From Mya arenaria (taxonomy: Eukaryota > Mollusca > Bivalvia > Myida > Myidae), in contig NC_069126.1 in assembly GCF_026914265.1 (NCBI RefSeq), forward strand, positions 34,639,225 through 34,703,224: DNA of 64,000 nucleotides, written 5' to 3'. Below, piece by piece: positions 1 to 13,062 of this stretch (positions are counted from its first letter, which is position 1; each line of letters starts with the position of its first letter). Below the pieces are notes generated by a model that had not been told where the DNA came from, did no database searches, and saw only the letters and a program-made list of their open reading frames with translations. A program made the translations under genes and the position numbers.

Positions 1-1105
1 ATATAACTTTTATTTCCAATAAACAATCAATTTAAAAGCGTCTTTTCAAACAATCACAAGTATACAGATTATATGTCTATACAAACAAGACTACTTGTCT
101 TTTTAATTTTTCATATAACTATTGAATTTTAGCTAGATCTGCCTATTAAGTATGTATCGACAATGAATAAACAAAGAATATGGCTAGAGGTAATGATCAA
201 CTCTCCTGAACAATTTTTGGTTGAAGTGATATAATTAAAAACTCGGAACATGGACAAAAACAAGAATATTTATATCAATCGAAACGGAAATATTTCAGTG
301 AGACCTAACTTAAAATCGAGGAAAATAGTAATTTAAGACTTACTAATATTAACATATTTTTGATAATGGACTTATAGCTTTAAGGAGATGTGCTCGTTTG
401 AAAAACGATTTCAAAATTAAACAAAGCAACGGTGGATATTAATTTCCTGCTTATTAATGATTCTGAATATAAATTTGCGACGGAGTACACAGTTTTGTAC
501 CGTCGTAAATTTTATGAGGTAAACCAATCAGATTTTAGAAAGTCACCAAATGCGTTAGAATGACGGGTCAAAAAGTAGGTAATGAGGTCGAAATAAGACA
601 AATATTATAAACAAGAATAGGCATTTTTTTCGAGAACATGGGTTGACGTTAAACATGAACGTTTATGGTACTTTTCGTTTAAAAATCAACAAATTGGACA
701 TAATAAAGAGCATATTAAATGAAGAAATGTAAATGTATTTGAGTTAAAGTTTCGGTGCTTTTCTATGATTTGTACAAACTTCAACCCATGTTCTGTGCTT
801 GTATAACATATACACAAAGCCGCTACACATATTAATTGAAACTAACGCTTAGGCGGTCTAGTTTTCGCTAAAAATATCAACTTATTATATTTTATTAACG
901 TGAGTCGTCTTTTGATTCAGTAAGGAGGGCTCGTATGTGGTCCTATAACCCAACTAGCGCTATACCTCCGCAGTTCGAAGATCATCGCCCCCCATTTCCC
1001 ATTTAGGCAGCCCTTTGTTCAGTTAAGGCTAACAATCGCTAAAGATAGCTAATGTTTGCGGGTTCTAACACAGTCCGTTGAAATGTCAACGTAACTTAAA
1101 TATAG
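1..1105. other. AT-rich non-coding stretch, no gene recognised
   Basis: No open frame of useful length and no splice-bounded coding segment was seen. The sequence is AT-rich with scattered A and T runs. Nothing here matches the repeat families found elsewhere in the window. Confidence 0.4.
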
Positions 1106-1108
1106 TAC

Positions 1109-1520
1109 CGTCTCCGTGGCCTAGTGGTTAAGCGTCCGCCTACGGAGCGGGAGGTCGTGGGTTCGATCCCTGGCCACGTCATACCAAAAGACGTTAAAAA
1201 TTGGTACAAGAAGCTCCCTTGCCTGGCGCCCGGCATTTAAAGGGTAGTGCTTGAAAAAGTGGTGTGCTCGGTACTGGTTTAACCCAGGAAAGTTGTACCC
1301 CGTGTATCGGTGCTTTACACCGAGCACGTAAAAGAACCAAGGGGTCTCTTCGAAAAAGAGCTAGGGTATCGCACCCGGACTTCCTTGTATCCCACCACTG
1401 TCTCTTCAGCGTGCTGTCCCTTCAGCAAAAACAAAGGACCCCGTTGGAAATAAGTGCTTGCACTTTCACGGGTTATCCTTGGCCGCAAGGTCTAAAAGAA
1501 ATACAAACATACATACATAG
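1109..1520 (+). repeat. tRNA-Arg-derived SINE
   Basis: The first ~75 bases look like a tRNA: a D-arm/box A region GTGGCCTAGTGGTTAAGC, an anticodon arm with a 5-bp stem and loop CTACGGA (anticodon ACG, Arg), and a box B GGTTCGATCCC. The acceptor arms do not pair in normal register, so this is a SINE head rather than a working tRNA. About 330 bp of unrelated body follows, with a GC-rich patch (TTGCCTGGCGCCCGGC). The element ends in a short ACAT-type repeat tail near 1505-1520. Both the tRNA head with pol III boxes and the simple-repeat tail are SINE hallmarks. The short frames overlapping it are not genes. Confidence 0.75.
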
Positions 1521-3677
1521 CTAACTGTGGAATATTTCTGTATTTAAGCATGTTTCTAGCGCCTAAGTCTCATCACACATTGAATGCCTCTCATATGGAA
1601 CAAACGTTTTTTTTTCTTTAGATTTTTGTCTGTGTATGAACAACATTAAATATTCCATATTCTTAATGAAATCCCTCAAACCGGTCATTTGTGTTTTTCC
1701 GTAAAACCTTTTCCTTTGAAATAATAAGCTTCGACATATCTACGTCAATAATTCATATACGTACATAATTACCAATCACCGCATGGTATTGTTCAAAAAT
1801 ACTTATTAATACAGGTTTTATTTTGGTGTGTGTGTGATCTGTCCGTGTTGTTTCTCGAGTTTTCTCTTATGCCTTAACCTTGTGTATTTAAATAAGGTCT
1901 TCGTTAGCAAAATAATGCTATCGCTTTCTTTACATTCAGAGCCTCGCATGAAACTACAGTACCATGACAATCAGGAGTGAACTTTCAATCGCTGCTCTAT
2001 GCTGTTGAACGTCATGCTATTTCAAGGGAAATAACTCTAGTATTCATTATATTGTTTCTGAGGCCACTTCTTTTTTATTTTTTGGTTTACAAAAAATTTT
2101 GGGAAAAATGTCTACCGGGCGGTCGAAAAAAAAAAAAAAAAAAAAAGGAAAAAAGTCCCAAAACATACTCTTGAAAGGTAAAAATCAGAGAACAACATAA
2201 AATCATTGAAAATTTATATCATTTACATGACATTTTAAATTTTTAAACTGCTATTAATGCATGTTTTAATACACTCAAAGTTTCAAAGTTCTAATTAAAC
2301 ACACAGTTTAAATCTTACATACTGTGCATATAAAACATCAATGAAATTGACTATAAAACATGTTTACATGTATTAACTACACTTTTTATCAAAGATACAT
2401 TGAATATCACTCAGCAAGACATTTATTAAGCTTCAAGGGTATGTTAAAGCAAAAGTGAATGCAGAACACTAAACTGAACAATATTAAATTGAAAGAAAAG
2501 AGAAGGCAATTTTACGCATTAAAATACAAAAAATTGCACTGTATTAAAACAATACATACCATTTTCTAAACATTGTTTCAGTTATTTCAATATTGGAAAA
2601 TGCCAATAAAGTGAAATAATTACCAATTTTGTAAATAAGGAAGTAACATTTTATGAAGACATTTGAGCTTTAACTTTGTGAAAGCAATTCCTGAAAAACT
2701 AAAAACCAAACTAGACCTAGATTTGAGTTTTAATAACCTTTACCATGGTGGGTCCTAGTTGTGTGTAACTCGATCCATGCTTAGTTCGGATATTTTCGGA
2801 CCGGGATATTTACCATGGGATGTTCACCAAATCCATTTCAAATTCAAATCTTGCAGCAAATTACCACATCAGTACATAAAAATCACATAACAAAATAATA
2901 AATCTAGCATGTGACTTAACTTTATGTACCAATGATAGTAACAGAGAAATCCATAATTATGTATCGGATATTTTCATCTTCTTCCAACTCCGCCATTTTG
3001 TGTATACACGAGTTCACAGAGCATCTATACTTCATGCTTGTTTATTTTTCATTTTAAAGAGTATTCCTTGGTTACAACAACAAATCTCATTTATAGAGAA
3101 ATATCAAGTTCATTACAAATTGAAATGGACTTATTCAAAATAGTTTTCCGTGTTATTTTATCTAAATGTTTTGCACACAACTCATGGCATTAGTATTAAA
3201 ATGTCATTGAGACATGTGTTCAACTCTTTCATTGTTTTTACTCTACTATTAACCCAAACATGAATAAACATCTAATCTAGAATAAACACAAGCTTAACAT
3301 TGACTCAATAACAAGTATTTCCAAACCATTTTGTGATTTCAAATCCATAAACACCATCGACCGAACTTGTGAAACTAGGTCACTGGTGTCAACTTAGAAA
3401 TTTTACTTTCGATTTCACCACTCACACTTAGTGCACAGTTATTTGATATTTAACCATAAAATGTTATAAAATGTTTTTCTCACACATAATTTACAAATAT
3501 TTGTGTCTACTAATTCGATGGCAGCCGCTGACAATTTTATTTTTTATCTATAAACAACAATATTTTCATGACCTAAATTGGCGGGGAATAACAACAATCA
3601 CGTGACAGTTATTGTTTGTGTCGGCTGTTAAATTGCCAATGTTTATTGCTATTGTTATTTTAACATTGTTATTATAT
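1521..3677. other. Non-coding, AT-rich; no gene recognised
   Basis: No supported coding sequence. Contains a 19-base A run near 2127-2147 and long AT-rich low-complexity stretches. No recognisable element ends. Confidence 0.35.
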
Positions 3678-3764
3678 ACGACAGCAGTCATTCTTTGTAT
3701 GAAATAATTAACTAAAATATGCAATTTTAATTAATTATTTCATACAAAGAATGACTGCTGTCGT
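3678..3764. repeat. Near-perfect inverted repeat (41-bp arms, 5-nt loop)
   Basis: The arms 3678-3718 and 3724-3764 are reverse complements of each other with one mismatch (3712/3730). The outer 34 bp (3678-3711 with 3731-3764) match exactly. The loop is ATGCA. The symmetry stops abruptly at both outer edges. The transcript would fold into a long hairpin of microRNA-precursor or siRNA-hairpin size. It could also be a small palindromic transposon relic or a fold-back artefact of assembly. Confidence 0.9.
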
Positions 3765-5318
3765 CAATTCCGCTATTGCCATCAGCGCTGCCATAACAGT
3801 TGACTGGCTCACATGCTATCACTATAAATTGGCAAATACGGCCACGGAACAACAAACCAGTCGAGATCTACTGCATTCGTACTCGTATCTGTGCGTTTTT
3901 CTTTCGTTTTGCACCAAAATCAATACGGTCGGGAAAATAATTTTGAAAAAATAGTGAAATTCATTTTATTTTTTTTTTGTACTTTTCGGAAAATTAGACC
4001 CGCCGGTTTTGTAAACCAATTTATATAAAAGTAGTGGCCTGAATGCTATTAACTTCTGCTATCTGCTTACATTTTACATTTTAATTGTACATGTTCTAAC
4101 TATTGTTATGAACAAAACAATAAATGACTGAGGGCAAAACGGAGCTTTTTTATAATGATCAAAGATGTCTACAAAGCGGCGTGGGTTTCTAATGTATGCT
4201 ATTAAAAGAATTGATCTATCAATTTCAAGTGTTCTAAGATAGTCTGGAATCATTGAACTATTAGAAACAAATATCGCCGTCAGGAAGTCTAAAATGTACA
4301 AGAATTTTTCAACAGTCAGATCAGGCATTAGTATCAAATATTTGAAATTGGGATGCATTTGTTACACAGGTTGGGCTCTTCGGAATTTGATAATTCAAAT
4401 TTAGTAATATTGACGTTGTAAAATATCTAAGAATTTTGAATCGTTAATTATGCTTTGAGCTTCAAAACATATATAAGGCACCCTGGCGTAAGTTAGGAAA
4501 ATTAAACACCTATGATTAATCTAGCATTTCTTGCCAGCTCACTCCCATGCATGAACTTAGCCCATTTAAAAGTATGAAATTGCTTGTTAACAAAGTAAAA
4601 TATAACCATAGCCTCTGAAGTATCACCAAATACTTGAACATTGCTTATACATTATATGCATATACCTTTTTGTTGTATTCAACATCTGCTTGTCCAGATA
4701 TGCAGCAAAACTAAATATAAAAACAACCTTTCAGTTATTTAACAAGAAAGAATTTTTTATAATTCTATTTATTAATGCGCCGCCTTTAAAATAGTTCGCT
4801 AAAATCACAAAGTGGTGTTATAGATCGGTTGTTGCCGAAGGTTAATTTGCTTGACTTTAAAACGATAAAATACAATTATTGCTGGGTTGATTTATCCTTC
4901 ACATTAAAACATGGCTTTTTAGGCATTTATTTGTTTCGACGCCATAAAAGGTACCAGTCTTAACACCTCGGCCATTAACCAACATAATTGACCTCGGAAT
5001 TATTATGGGTTTTTAGAAAATAATCCACCATGGCCGAACAAGGTGTTCAAACATCAATGCTATATTTTTTACCAAAAACAAAATGATGGGTTAACAATTA
5101 CCACATATTTGTGTGTCTGTGTTTTTATGCTTGAAATGTTTATATAAATATATAAAGGGTGCAAAAAGGCACTTAATGGAAATGTCAATAAATTTCAGTG
5201 GAAGGGGTAAGTCTGTTAGCTTGATAGACGCTTATATAATAAAATTATTTTCTCCATTATTCAGTGGCCAGTGTAAACAACAGGAAGTCTTTATTTAATT
5301 CATTGAAATACAAAAAAG
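3765..5318. other. Non-coding stretch
   Basis: Short open frames only (for example 4074-4358 on the minus strand), none with a recognisable domain or splice context. The sequence is AT-rich. An imperfect inverted pair (AACACCTCGGCCAT near 4963 and ATGGCCGAACAAGGTGTT near 5031) suggests a small degenerate element. Confidence 0.3.
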
Positions 5319-5818
5319 CCTTAAAGGGGCTGTCTCACGTATAATAAAATAGCGAGATTTTTTTTTTCGTCGAAAACTGACATAAACTTGGCATCGATGT
5401 GTACAATGCATTGACACTTACTAACTGAAGTACCACATAGTTTACAATTTATTTAAGTTTAGCAGTTATTTTGTATCTTTCCATTAAAAAAGATTACTGG
5501 GTATGTCTACCAGGTAGAATTCATTTATTATGCGTGATTGGCTGGTCGGTGTTATAACGTGATATTACCGAGGTAGGTGTATAGCTTAATTATGTTACCC
5601 GGTTAGAATAAGCCTTTGTAGCTCAGTGAGTAAGACGCTGGACTTCAATTTGGGCGATGCGGGGTCGAACCAGGTCTCCGACATTTATTTTTTACATTTT
5701 GGTACTTTTTTTACAATTATGATATCAAAGCGTAACACATTCTATTAGATAATTGTCCTGAGATTCGTTACAGAAAAAAACTTTTTTTGGTGCCAATCTG
5801 TGACAAAGTCCCTTTAAA
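5319..5818 (+). mobile_element. MITE with internal tRNA-like core, copy 1
   Basis: The ends are inverted versions of TTAAAGGGGCTGTCTCAC (left) and GTGACAAAGTCCCTTTAA (right), as in a TIR-bounded miniature element. In the middle, 5612-5685 resembles a tRNA: box A-like TAGCTCAGTGAGTAAGACGC and box B-like GGGGTCGAACC. Two more copies of the whole unit occur at 21630-22060 (plus) and 59880-60330 (minus), so the tRNA-like core travels with the TIRs. There is no coding capacity. Confidence 0.75.
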
Positions 5819-6365
5819 GTGACACTCTTATTCGAATTCAATTCATACACATATATCACAAACATATATTTTGAGTGATAAACCTTTAACTAATTACATT
5901 TATTGAAAATATTTATTACTGATAACAATAGTGTAATCGTGTATTTAATAGCTGAAAACACAAAAATAGCAAATGATTGGCGCGCTAAAAGAGTGCAATC
6001 TACTATCGTCTCATAAGGTAGAAATACAGTGTTTTCTGCACCTTTCTTTCAAATTGAACACGGTATCCTTCATAAGAACCGTTATTTTCGATATTTAATT
6101 ATCATTTTTGGTAAATTAAAACAATTATGGTACATCTTAAGTTAAAGTAAGAGTGCATCTTTAATCGGACTGTAAATAGATTGATATTATTTTAAACTTT
6201 TTTTTAATTCAGTATACTTACAAATTTTATTATTTATAATTAGATGTATTTAACCGGACATATGGTTTATTTGTCCGTGCTAAAATATTTCTCTTCTCCA
6301 AATATAACCTGTGACTAGAAGTGACATATTTTGTTAAATACATTTAATCTTCAATGCTGTTATAG
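5819..6365. other. AT-rich non-coding stretch
   Basis: No gene, RNA or repeat family recognised. Confidence 0.3.
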
Positions 6366-6889
6366 GTGTCGGTGACAATCAGCTTCGGTGTTGGCACAAT
6401 TGGTTACCGGTTTACTAACATAGCTCTCTAACTAATAGAGCATCATGCTAGTGAGCCTGCGATTATCGGTTCTAACACGCCAACAATCACACCTTTCATT
6501 CAATGTTAATTCTTTAAGATCAAGTGGTGGTGTTGCAGGAAAAGTTGAAAAATGCTGGCATTTTCGCTGTGCCCATGGATGGCAGACATTGTTTTTGTAA
6601 GTTATTTTCAGATGGCAGTATGGTAACAAGGCTTCAACAAAATGCATCAACTCTGAATTCCTGGCTTGTTCGTATGTAAATGCTGTTGAGGTATATGGTT
6701 GTGCTTTTTTGAAAATGTGTATGATAATGCAGTTCTGGATTTAGCCAAATTAATACAGTCGATTTGCAAGAATGCAGCTTTAAATTGGTGTAATCTGGCA
6801 CTTTGAAATGTTCAAGGGGTACAAGAAGAGGGGTGAAATAAAAAGTTTCCTCTTCTTCTTCATTTAATGTCACTTAGAACCTTTTCGCA

Positions 6890-7010
6890 TTCATCCCTCG
6901 AAGTGGTCTAGTGGATAAGGTGTCCGCATCCCGTCCAAGGTTGTGGGTTCATGCCCCACCATGGGTATGTCCTCAGAACAAAAAACACCAGTAATGGTTA
7001 TTCACTTTGG
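6890..7010 (+). repeat. tRNA-like SINE head
   Basis: 6900-6962 contains a box A-like TGGTCTAGTGGATAAGG and a box B-like GGTTCATGCCCC with tRNA spacing, followed by CACCATGGG. The downstream body is short or degenerate. It is probably a decayed tRNA-derived SINE different from the one at 1109, though the D-arm wording is similar. No functional tRNA can be folded. Confidence 0.5.
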
Positions 7011-7555
7011 AAACAGATTCGAGAGTGATTTTATTAGCTTACAGATTAAATAAGTTGGCATTAGCTGAAATGTTAGCTGACATGCAAAACATTTAACCAT
7101 TTATGTTGACTTGTTTTGTGATTAGTCAAAATCTTAATAAGAAGTGATGAGCTATGTTTACTGCATCAAATATTTATTTTCGTTATTTTGTTAACAATAA
7201 AAGCACATCATAACAAATTGTATTGCATTGCATTCACAAACAATGTATCAACACAATCCATTTCCTTATTGTTAAGTACCTTCGTTACGCGGATTGAAAA
7301 TGGTGAAAATCGCCGGCGGCCTCATGACATATTCGTAAATCCTTACTACTATTTACGAGGTCTGTTGATAATGTACTTGTCTAGTTTCGTTACTTAAAAT
7401 AACAAATGCTTTATCAAGACTGTTGAATAAATATTATCATCCAACGAGCTGTTATTCAACAGGTATATCTATGATTGGATAAAATTGTGTGTAAAACTGT
7501 CCACAAATCGAAAGTTTCTTATTTCAATTTTCTGCTATCAAAACACTTTCTGCAA
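7011..7555. other. Non-coding stretch
   Basis: Nothing recognised beyond AT-rich sequence with short random open frames. Confidence 0.3.
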
Positions 7556-7559
7556 GCGT

Positions 7560-8560
7560 ACAAGCGTTTCTGAAAGCGGCGTACCAAAAGTTCGTTCCGA
7601 ACGGTAAGTGTTAAAGTTTAGTAATCATAAGTGTTACGACCACCAAGCGCACGAGAAAAATCTAAGCGAGCAACAATCTTTCAACAACAACAATAACAAT
7701 ATTCATTCACTAACAGTGTCTTAAAAGAAATTGAAATATTCTAATCTTAACACTATGATACCTCGAATGAGGTTCAAAAGTTCTAAAAATATTCCCAAAT
7801 GTATCTCAATAAAGTACTGTTAAGATGTTAACGTGTAGACTAATGAACCTTTTTGAAGTGTCAACAGAAGCACGGCACGTTTTACCAAACGTTCCGGAAC
7901 GATTTCCCGGTCATACTGCGGTATGTACCACTTTCAATGAAACATGTGTCATCCCAAAAGCTCTTTCGGAATGACAATTTCACAATTTTGAAATCACAAT
8001 GAAGTATACACGTAGAATGTTGTACCATTTATCTTACTAGTGTCATCAGAACCACGGCTCTTCTTACCAAACGGTACGGCTCTATTTCCCGGTAATCATG
8101 ATTCCATGGATCGTGAACGAATTTTAATGATCACAGCGGCGTACTAAGATGTCGTTCCAAAAGTGTTTTTTTCACAATTTTGTATTAATAGGAATGTATA
8201 CATGTTAAGAGTCATCAGATGCACGAGCAACCTTACCAAACTTAGCAGCATTGTTCCCTGTAATAATTCGACATGCAAGAACTATTATTAAAATGCATCG
8301 AAGCAGTTATTCTCTTTCTGAATTATATTTTTTTACAATTTTGTTTTCATATGGATGTTAAAATGTAGAATGTTGTACTTTTTAAGGGTCATCAGAACCA
8401 CGGCTCTTCTTCCCAAACTTTACGGCTCTATTTCCAGGTTATAATGGATCATAATCGAATTTTAATGAACAGTGCGTCGTACTTATAGCTCGTTCCCGAA
8501 CAATAACCTTACAAATTTGTATCCAATTACTAAGATTTGTTAAGGCAGTCCTTAATTACA
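7560..8560. repeat. Degenerate tandem repeat, ~172-182 bp period
   Basis: A block reading roughly TCATCAGAACCACGGCTCTT, then TACCAAAC, then a TATTTCCCGGT-like segment recurs at about 7858, 8040, 8212 and 8388. A companion segment with TCGTTCC lies about 100 bases after each one. Copies have diverged strongly, so this is an old array. No coding potential is conserved between units. Confidence 0.65.
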
Positions 8561-9535
8561 ACAATTAACCTTACGACATTGTATCGTACGCTTGAAGATA
8601 TTAAGACAACCCAAGAATCTTTTACTGTCAAATTGTCACCAAAAAAACTATTTTTATTTATCAATATCGCTGTTATAATCGCGAAACCCCTTCAATAGTT
8701 TGTAACTGTATATATACTAAAATATATATTTATGACTGTAAACAGCCTTAAATTTGAATATTATGTTTCTTTTGATAAGAATTAAAGGTGCATTCTATTT
8801 CTATCATGCTCAATACCATAAAGGGAAAGTATCAACTTTAAGAACTACTTTTCAAATCAATTGTACTTACTTCCCTTTGATCAGAAAATGACTACCTGAC
8901 TTTTGCACCAGATAATTATTTCCAAAGAGTGATTTAATGTTAAAAAAATGTTTCTGTTAATAAGAGAAAAGTGTATTTCTATGACGCTCGTGAAATACAA
9001 TACGATCTTACACTGAAATCAACACATATCCTGTATTTATTTCATCATGTAGACAATGTTTCCAGAATGTTTTGAAGGATAGTAAATTTATTAATTTTGA
9101 TGACGAAGAACGGCGAACGATTACTAACAGATCCTTACATGCACTCAATCGGGTGTATGTAGAAAATTAATAAATCATGAAAAAATGCAACGGATGTGTC
9201 AACATTCGAATGATGTTTTTTTGGGGTATTTTATGATAGGTCAATTAAACATACTTTATAACAGAGCTGTAATGTTTCGCCAACAACTTATGGTATTAAC
9301 TATTTAATAAATAACAGGTGTCCAACAGGTCTGTAACAGCCTGTCGTTTTTTTTTTCATTCCTAAGTAGAAACAAATGGACTGACAAATCTTCTAAAAAA
9401 TTAAATCGGAATTCACCTTAACTACTTTGGAAGATAAAGATGTTATTTTTTACGCTGAAGGGGTGGGGGGGGGGGTAATGCAATGCATAAATTAAGCAAC
9501 GTTTTGAGCACGGCTGTATATTTGTTTATCTTTCT
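8561..9535. other. Non-coding stretch
   Basis: No gene recognised. A G-run (GGGGTGGGGG) lies near 9460-9476 just before the satellite array. Confidence 0.3.
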
Positions 9536-9539
9536 TAGA

Positions 9540-10890
9540 TTAGGCATTCATGACATAGGCTGAGATAGCACACACATGGTTAGTCATGCGTGCATGGCTA
9601 ACTTTTCTAGCCTAGTAATAGTCATGCAGGCTCGGCCAAGACTCATGGAACAACACAGTGTTAGTCTTGCACGAATGGCTAAGCCCGATCTTACATCCCT
9701 AGTGATAGTCTTCTAGGTTTGGCTAAGACTCATGGTACAACACAGTGTTAGTCTTGCACGAATGGCTAAGCCTGATCTTACATCCCTAGTGATATTTATT
9801 TAGGTTTGGCTAAGACTCATGGTACAACACAGTGTTAGTCTTGCACGAATGGCTAAGGCTGATCTTACATCCCTAGTGATATTTATTTAGGTTTGGCTAA
9901 GACTCATGGTACAACACAGTGTTAGTCTTGCACGAATGGCTAAGCCTGATCTTACATCCCTAGTGATATTTATTTAGGTTTGGCTAAGACTCATGGTACA
10001 ACACAGTGTTAGTCTTGCACGAATGGCTAAGCCTGATCTTACATCCCTAGTGATATTTATTTAGGTTTGGCTAAGACTCATGGTACAACACAGTGTTAGT
10101 CTTGCACGAATGGCTAAGGCTGATCTTACATCCCTAGTGATATTTATTTAGGTTTGGCTAAGACTCATGGAACAACACAGTGTTAGTCTTGCACGAATGG
10201 CTAAGCCTGATCTTACATCCCTAGTGATAGTCATTTAGGTTTGGCTAAGACTCATGGAACAACACAGTGTTAGTCTTGCACGAATGGCTAAGCCTGATCT
10301 TACATCCCTAGTGATAGTCATTTAGGTTTGGCTAAGACTCATGGAAAAACACAGTGTTAGTCTTGCACGAATGGCTAAGCCTGATCTTACATCCCTAGTG
10401 ATAGTCATTTAGGTTTAGCTAAGACTCATGGAAAAACACAGTGTTAGTCTTGCACGAATGGCTAAGCCTGATCTTACATCCCTAGTGACAGTCATTTAGG
10501 TTTGGCTAAGACTCATGGAAAAACACAGTGTTAGTCTTGCACGAATGGCTAAGCCTGATCTTACATCCCTTGTGATAGTCATTTAGGTTTGGCTAAGACT
10601 CCTGCGCTAGACACGTGGAATATCATAGTGATAGTCATTCAAGAATTGCTGAAGCGGATCTCAATTCCCTAGTTTTAGTTATGCGTGCATGGTTAAGGAT
10701 GCATCGGTAGTTAAGGCTGATATTACTTCCATAGCATAGGGTTAGTCATGCACACATGACTAAGGCTGATTGAACTAGCATAGGGCTAGTCAAGTACGCA
10801 TGGCTAAGGTATAACTAACTTCCCTTGTGTTAGTCTTGCAGGCATGACTAATGCTGATGAAACTAACACAGGATTAGTCATGCCTTATCT
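9540..10890 (+). repeat. 87-bp satellite array with dimeric higher-order structure
   Basis: The segment TTAGTCTTGCACG recurs every 87 bp from 9661 to 10531 (11 units, nearly identical). Each unit is two related ~43-bp halves: one reads AGTGTTAGTCTTGCACGAAT then GGCTAAGCC, the other AGTGATAGTCATTTAGGTTT then GGCTAAGAC. On both flanks (9560-9640 and 10610-10885) the array breaks down into diverged ~43-bp single units such as TTAGTCATGCACACATGAC. A homogenised dimer core with decayed monomer edges is the classic layout of an evolving satellite. Confidence 0.9.
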
Positions 10891-12175
10891 GAGGGAAGTT
10901 CAAAATGGTTATTCATGCGAGATAACTGTCTTTAATTGGTTAATGTTCTTTACAGTTGATTAAAGAAGATTTGAGTAATATAAACAACCGATCAATTCAA
11001 GTATATAAATTAAATCGTTTCTAAAGACAGGGTGGGAAAAATAATAATACTGAACGGAGCCACCCCTGTAGAATAGCACAAGCATTCACATTTAATTTTA
11101 TTTTTATTTTTCAAGTATTAAACCCCACACATTTATGGGAAGAAGGGTTTTGGGGAGTTTGTTTATATGTTGTTTTAATAATTCACCAGCCGTTGTATAT
11201 TATCAATTTACCGTTCCTTTGGGGTGAGAATCCTTTTTTATGTAAATAATGTATATAACATTTTAAATTATTATATGATATTTTAACAGTGGCCCTGAAA
11301 AGGATCGTTTTCTTTCTTATAGTAAGTAAAGTCTTTGTTTATGCCAGTATTAAACTACCATCCGGAAACGGTTTTAATATTAATAGTGATATTTTAAATA
11401 CATCCTGGAGGATCAACCAATCTCTATTTTATTTCATAATTTAATCAATCCTTGGCAACCTTTTCACATATTGTAACACCATAGGATGGAGTCTTAAGCT
11501 GGGAATGGTTATATTCTCCATCCTGGTTTGCCTGGTTACACAGCGATACTAGTCCAAAACTAAAACAAAAACAGAAACAAACAAACAAAAAAACAACAAC
11601 AACAGTTGGACACTTATATGTACATGTATAACATACTTTTCTTTATTTTTTTGTTTTGAATATCGCTGTTGCATAAGAAACAAGAAAAAAAATCACATAT
11701 TTTTTTTATATATATGTAATAAAATCCAGGCAAACGCACTGAGGCATAGTCCTCAGTGCAAACCAGCATATACCGCCCCCATCCCTGATGAGGGTGGTTT
11801 AGGAAACTAACTAGTGAGAAATCCGTCATTTAAAAATTAAAAAAAATCTCACTCGCTAGTTGTTATAATGCCAAGGTTACGTTGTATATAAACACTTACT
11901 ATTGTAAAGAATTAAAAAATTTAGACATCTTTTTAAAATGTAGGCTGAGCCTAAAATGTTTGTATATAAAAAAAAAATATAGTATAATTTCTATGATGTA
12001 TTTGAAGTGTTCGATTTTAATGCGTATGTGATAGATTCTTAAGACATTATTTAAATATTGAATTTTTAACCAGAGATTTGTACATACTGTGTAGGATTAT
12101 TTATATATATATATATACAGGCCAAAGCACCCACGCTACGATTAAAGACGAGATGTTATAAATGTTATTAAATCT
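10891..12175. other. Non-coding stretch
   Basis: No gene recognised. AGGCTGAGCCTAAAATG at 11942-11958 has an inverted partner near 14759-14776 (CATTTTAGGCTCAGCCT), hinting that an old larger element spans this interval. Confidence 0.3.
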
Positions 12176-13062
12176 GTAGAAATTAGTGATGAAACGATTA
12201 TCGAGTACAATCGATAAATCGTCGCTGACAATGCTTTGTCGGCGACAATCGATAGTGGTTGTCCAAAATCGATGTCGCTAATGTTACTTCCGGTAGCTAC
12301 GATTTATTTTTGTTTTGTGGCAAAAGTCGAGTAAATGTCATTTTTTTCTTTCCGAAAAATTCTCGTTGAGTTCATATTACCAAAGGTGGTCACTCTCTTA
12401 CACAAATGCGGTGAATGTAAACATGTTTGCTTAAAAACATAAAAAAAACCCAAAATTACAAATTGTTTTAATTGTTTATATATTTCATAAAACATTCAAT
12501 AACCTGTCTCTATAGTGGGTCCAGTCTTACCTGCAAATACCGGGGATCCCGGCTTGATGCATTCTGGTTTTGAAACCTTTTTTGTTATCGTTTGTAATTA
12601 ACTAATTTACTCCTTTGGGAAAGTTTTATGAAATTAAGATATTCTAATGAAATGTTCAATAAAACATGTTATTGAATAGTAAGCTGGTTCACAAATATAA
12701 ATATGCTTTAACATGGATAAAATGCTGAGATAACTTGCTTGATGCGATGTGCATCAATTTGCAATTGTGTAGCAATTATTAAATATGCGTTGTGTTGTTA
12801 AGGTTTTTCGTAATGTTATTAAAGACAGAAAAAGGTTATGGAAATTTACTTACTATATCAGAAAGCATGACTATGGCATCAGACGTACTGATTCCAGGTT
12901 TAACCATATAAATGATCATAATGATACTTTGTATAAAGAATGTATTCCTTACTTATACTATGAACTTTCGATTATTGTCCGATAGTAAATCGAAATGCTT
13001 GGTCCGATTCGATTCGATTATCGATAGCAAATTGAGTCCGATTTTCAAACACTAGTAGAAAT
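12176..13062. mobile_element. hAT-like non-autonomous DNA transposon with 8-bp target duplication
   Basis: An exact 8-bp direct repeat GTAGAAAT flanks the element (12176-12183 and 13055-13062). The element (12184-13054, 871 bp) begins TAGTGATGAAACGATTATCG and ends in CAAACACTA, so both termini read TAGTG inward. Subterminal ATCGAT-rich motifs such as GTCGGCGACAATCGATAGT occur near the left end and recur in a second element at 28755-30933. An 8-bp target duplication with TAGTG-type ends is typical of the hAT superfamily. No transposase is visible; the 66-residue frame at 12785 has no recognisable domain. Confidence 0.8.

Noticed and set aside
1109..1185. Functional tRNA-Arg(ACG) gene
   Set aside because: D-arm, anticodon arm and box B look right, but the acceptor and T stems do not pair in normal register and a SINE body follows.
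5612..5685. Functional tRNA gene
   Set aside because: The same sequence recurs inside two other copies of a TIR-bounded element and its stems are broken.
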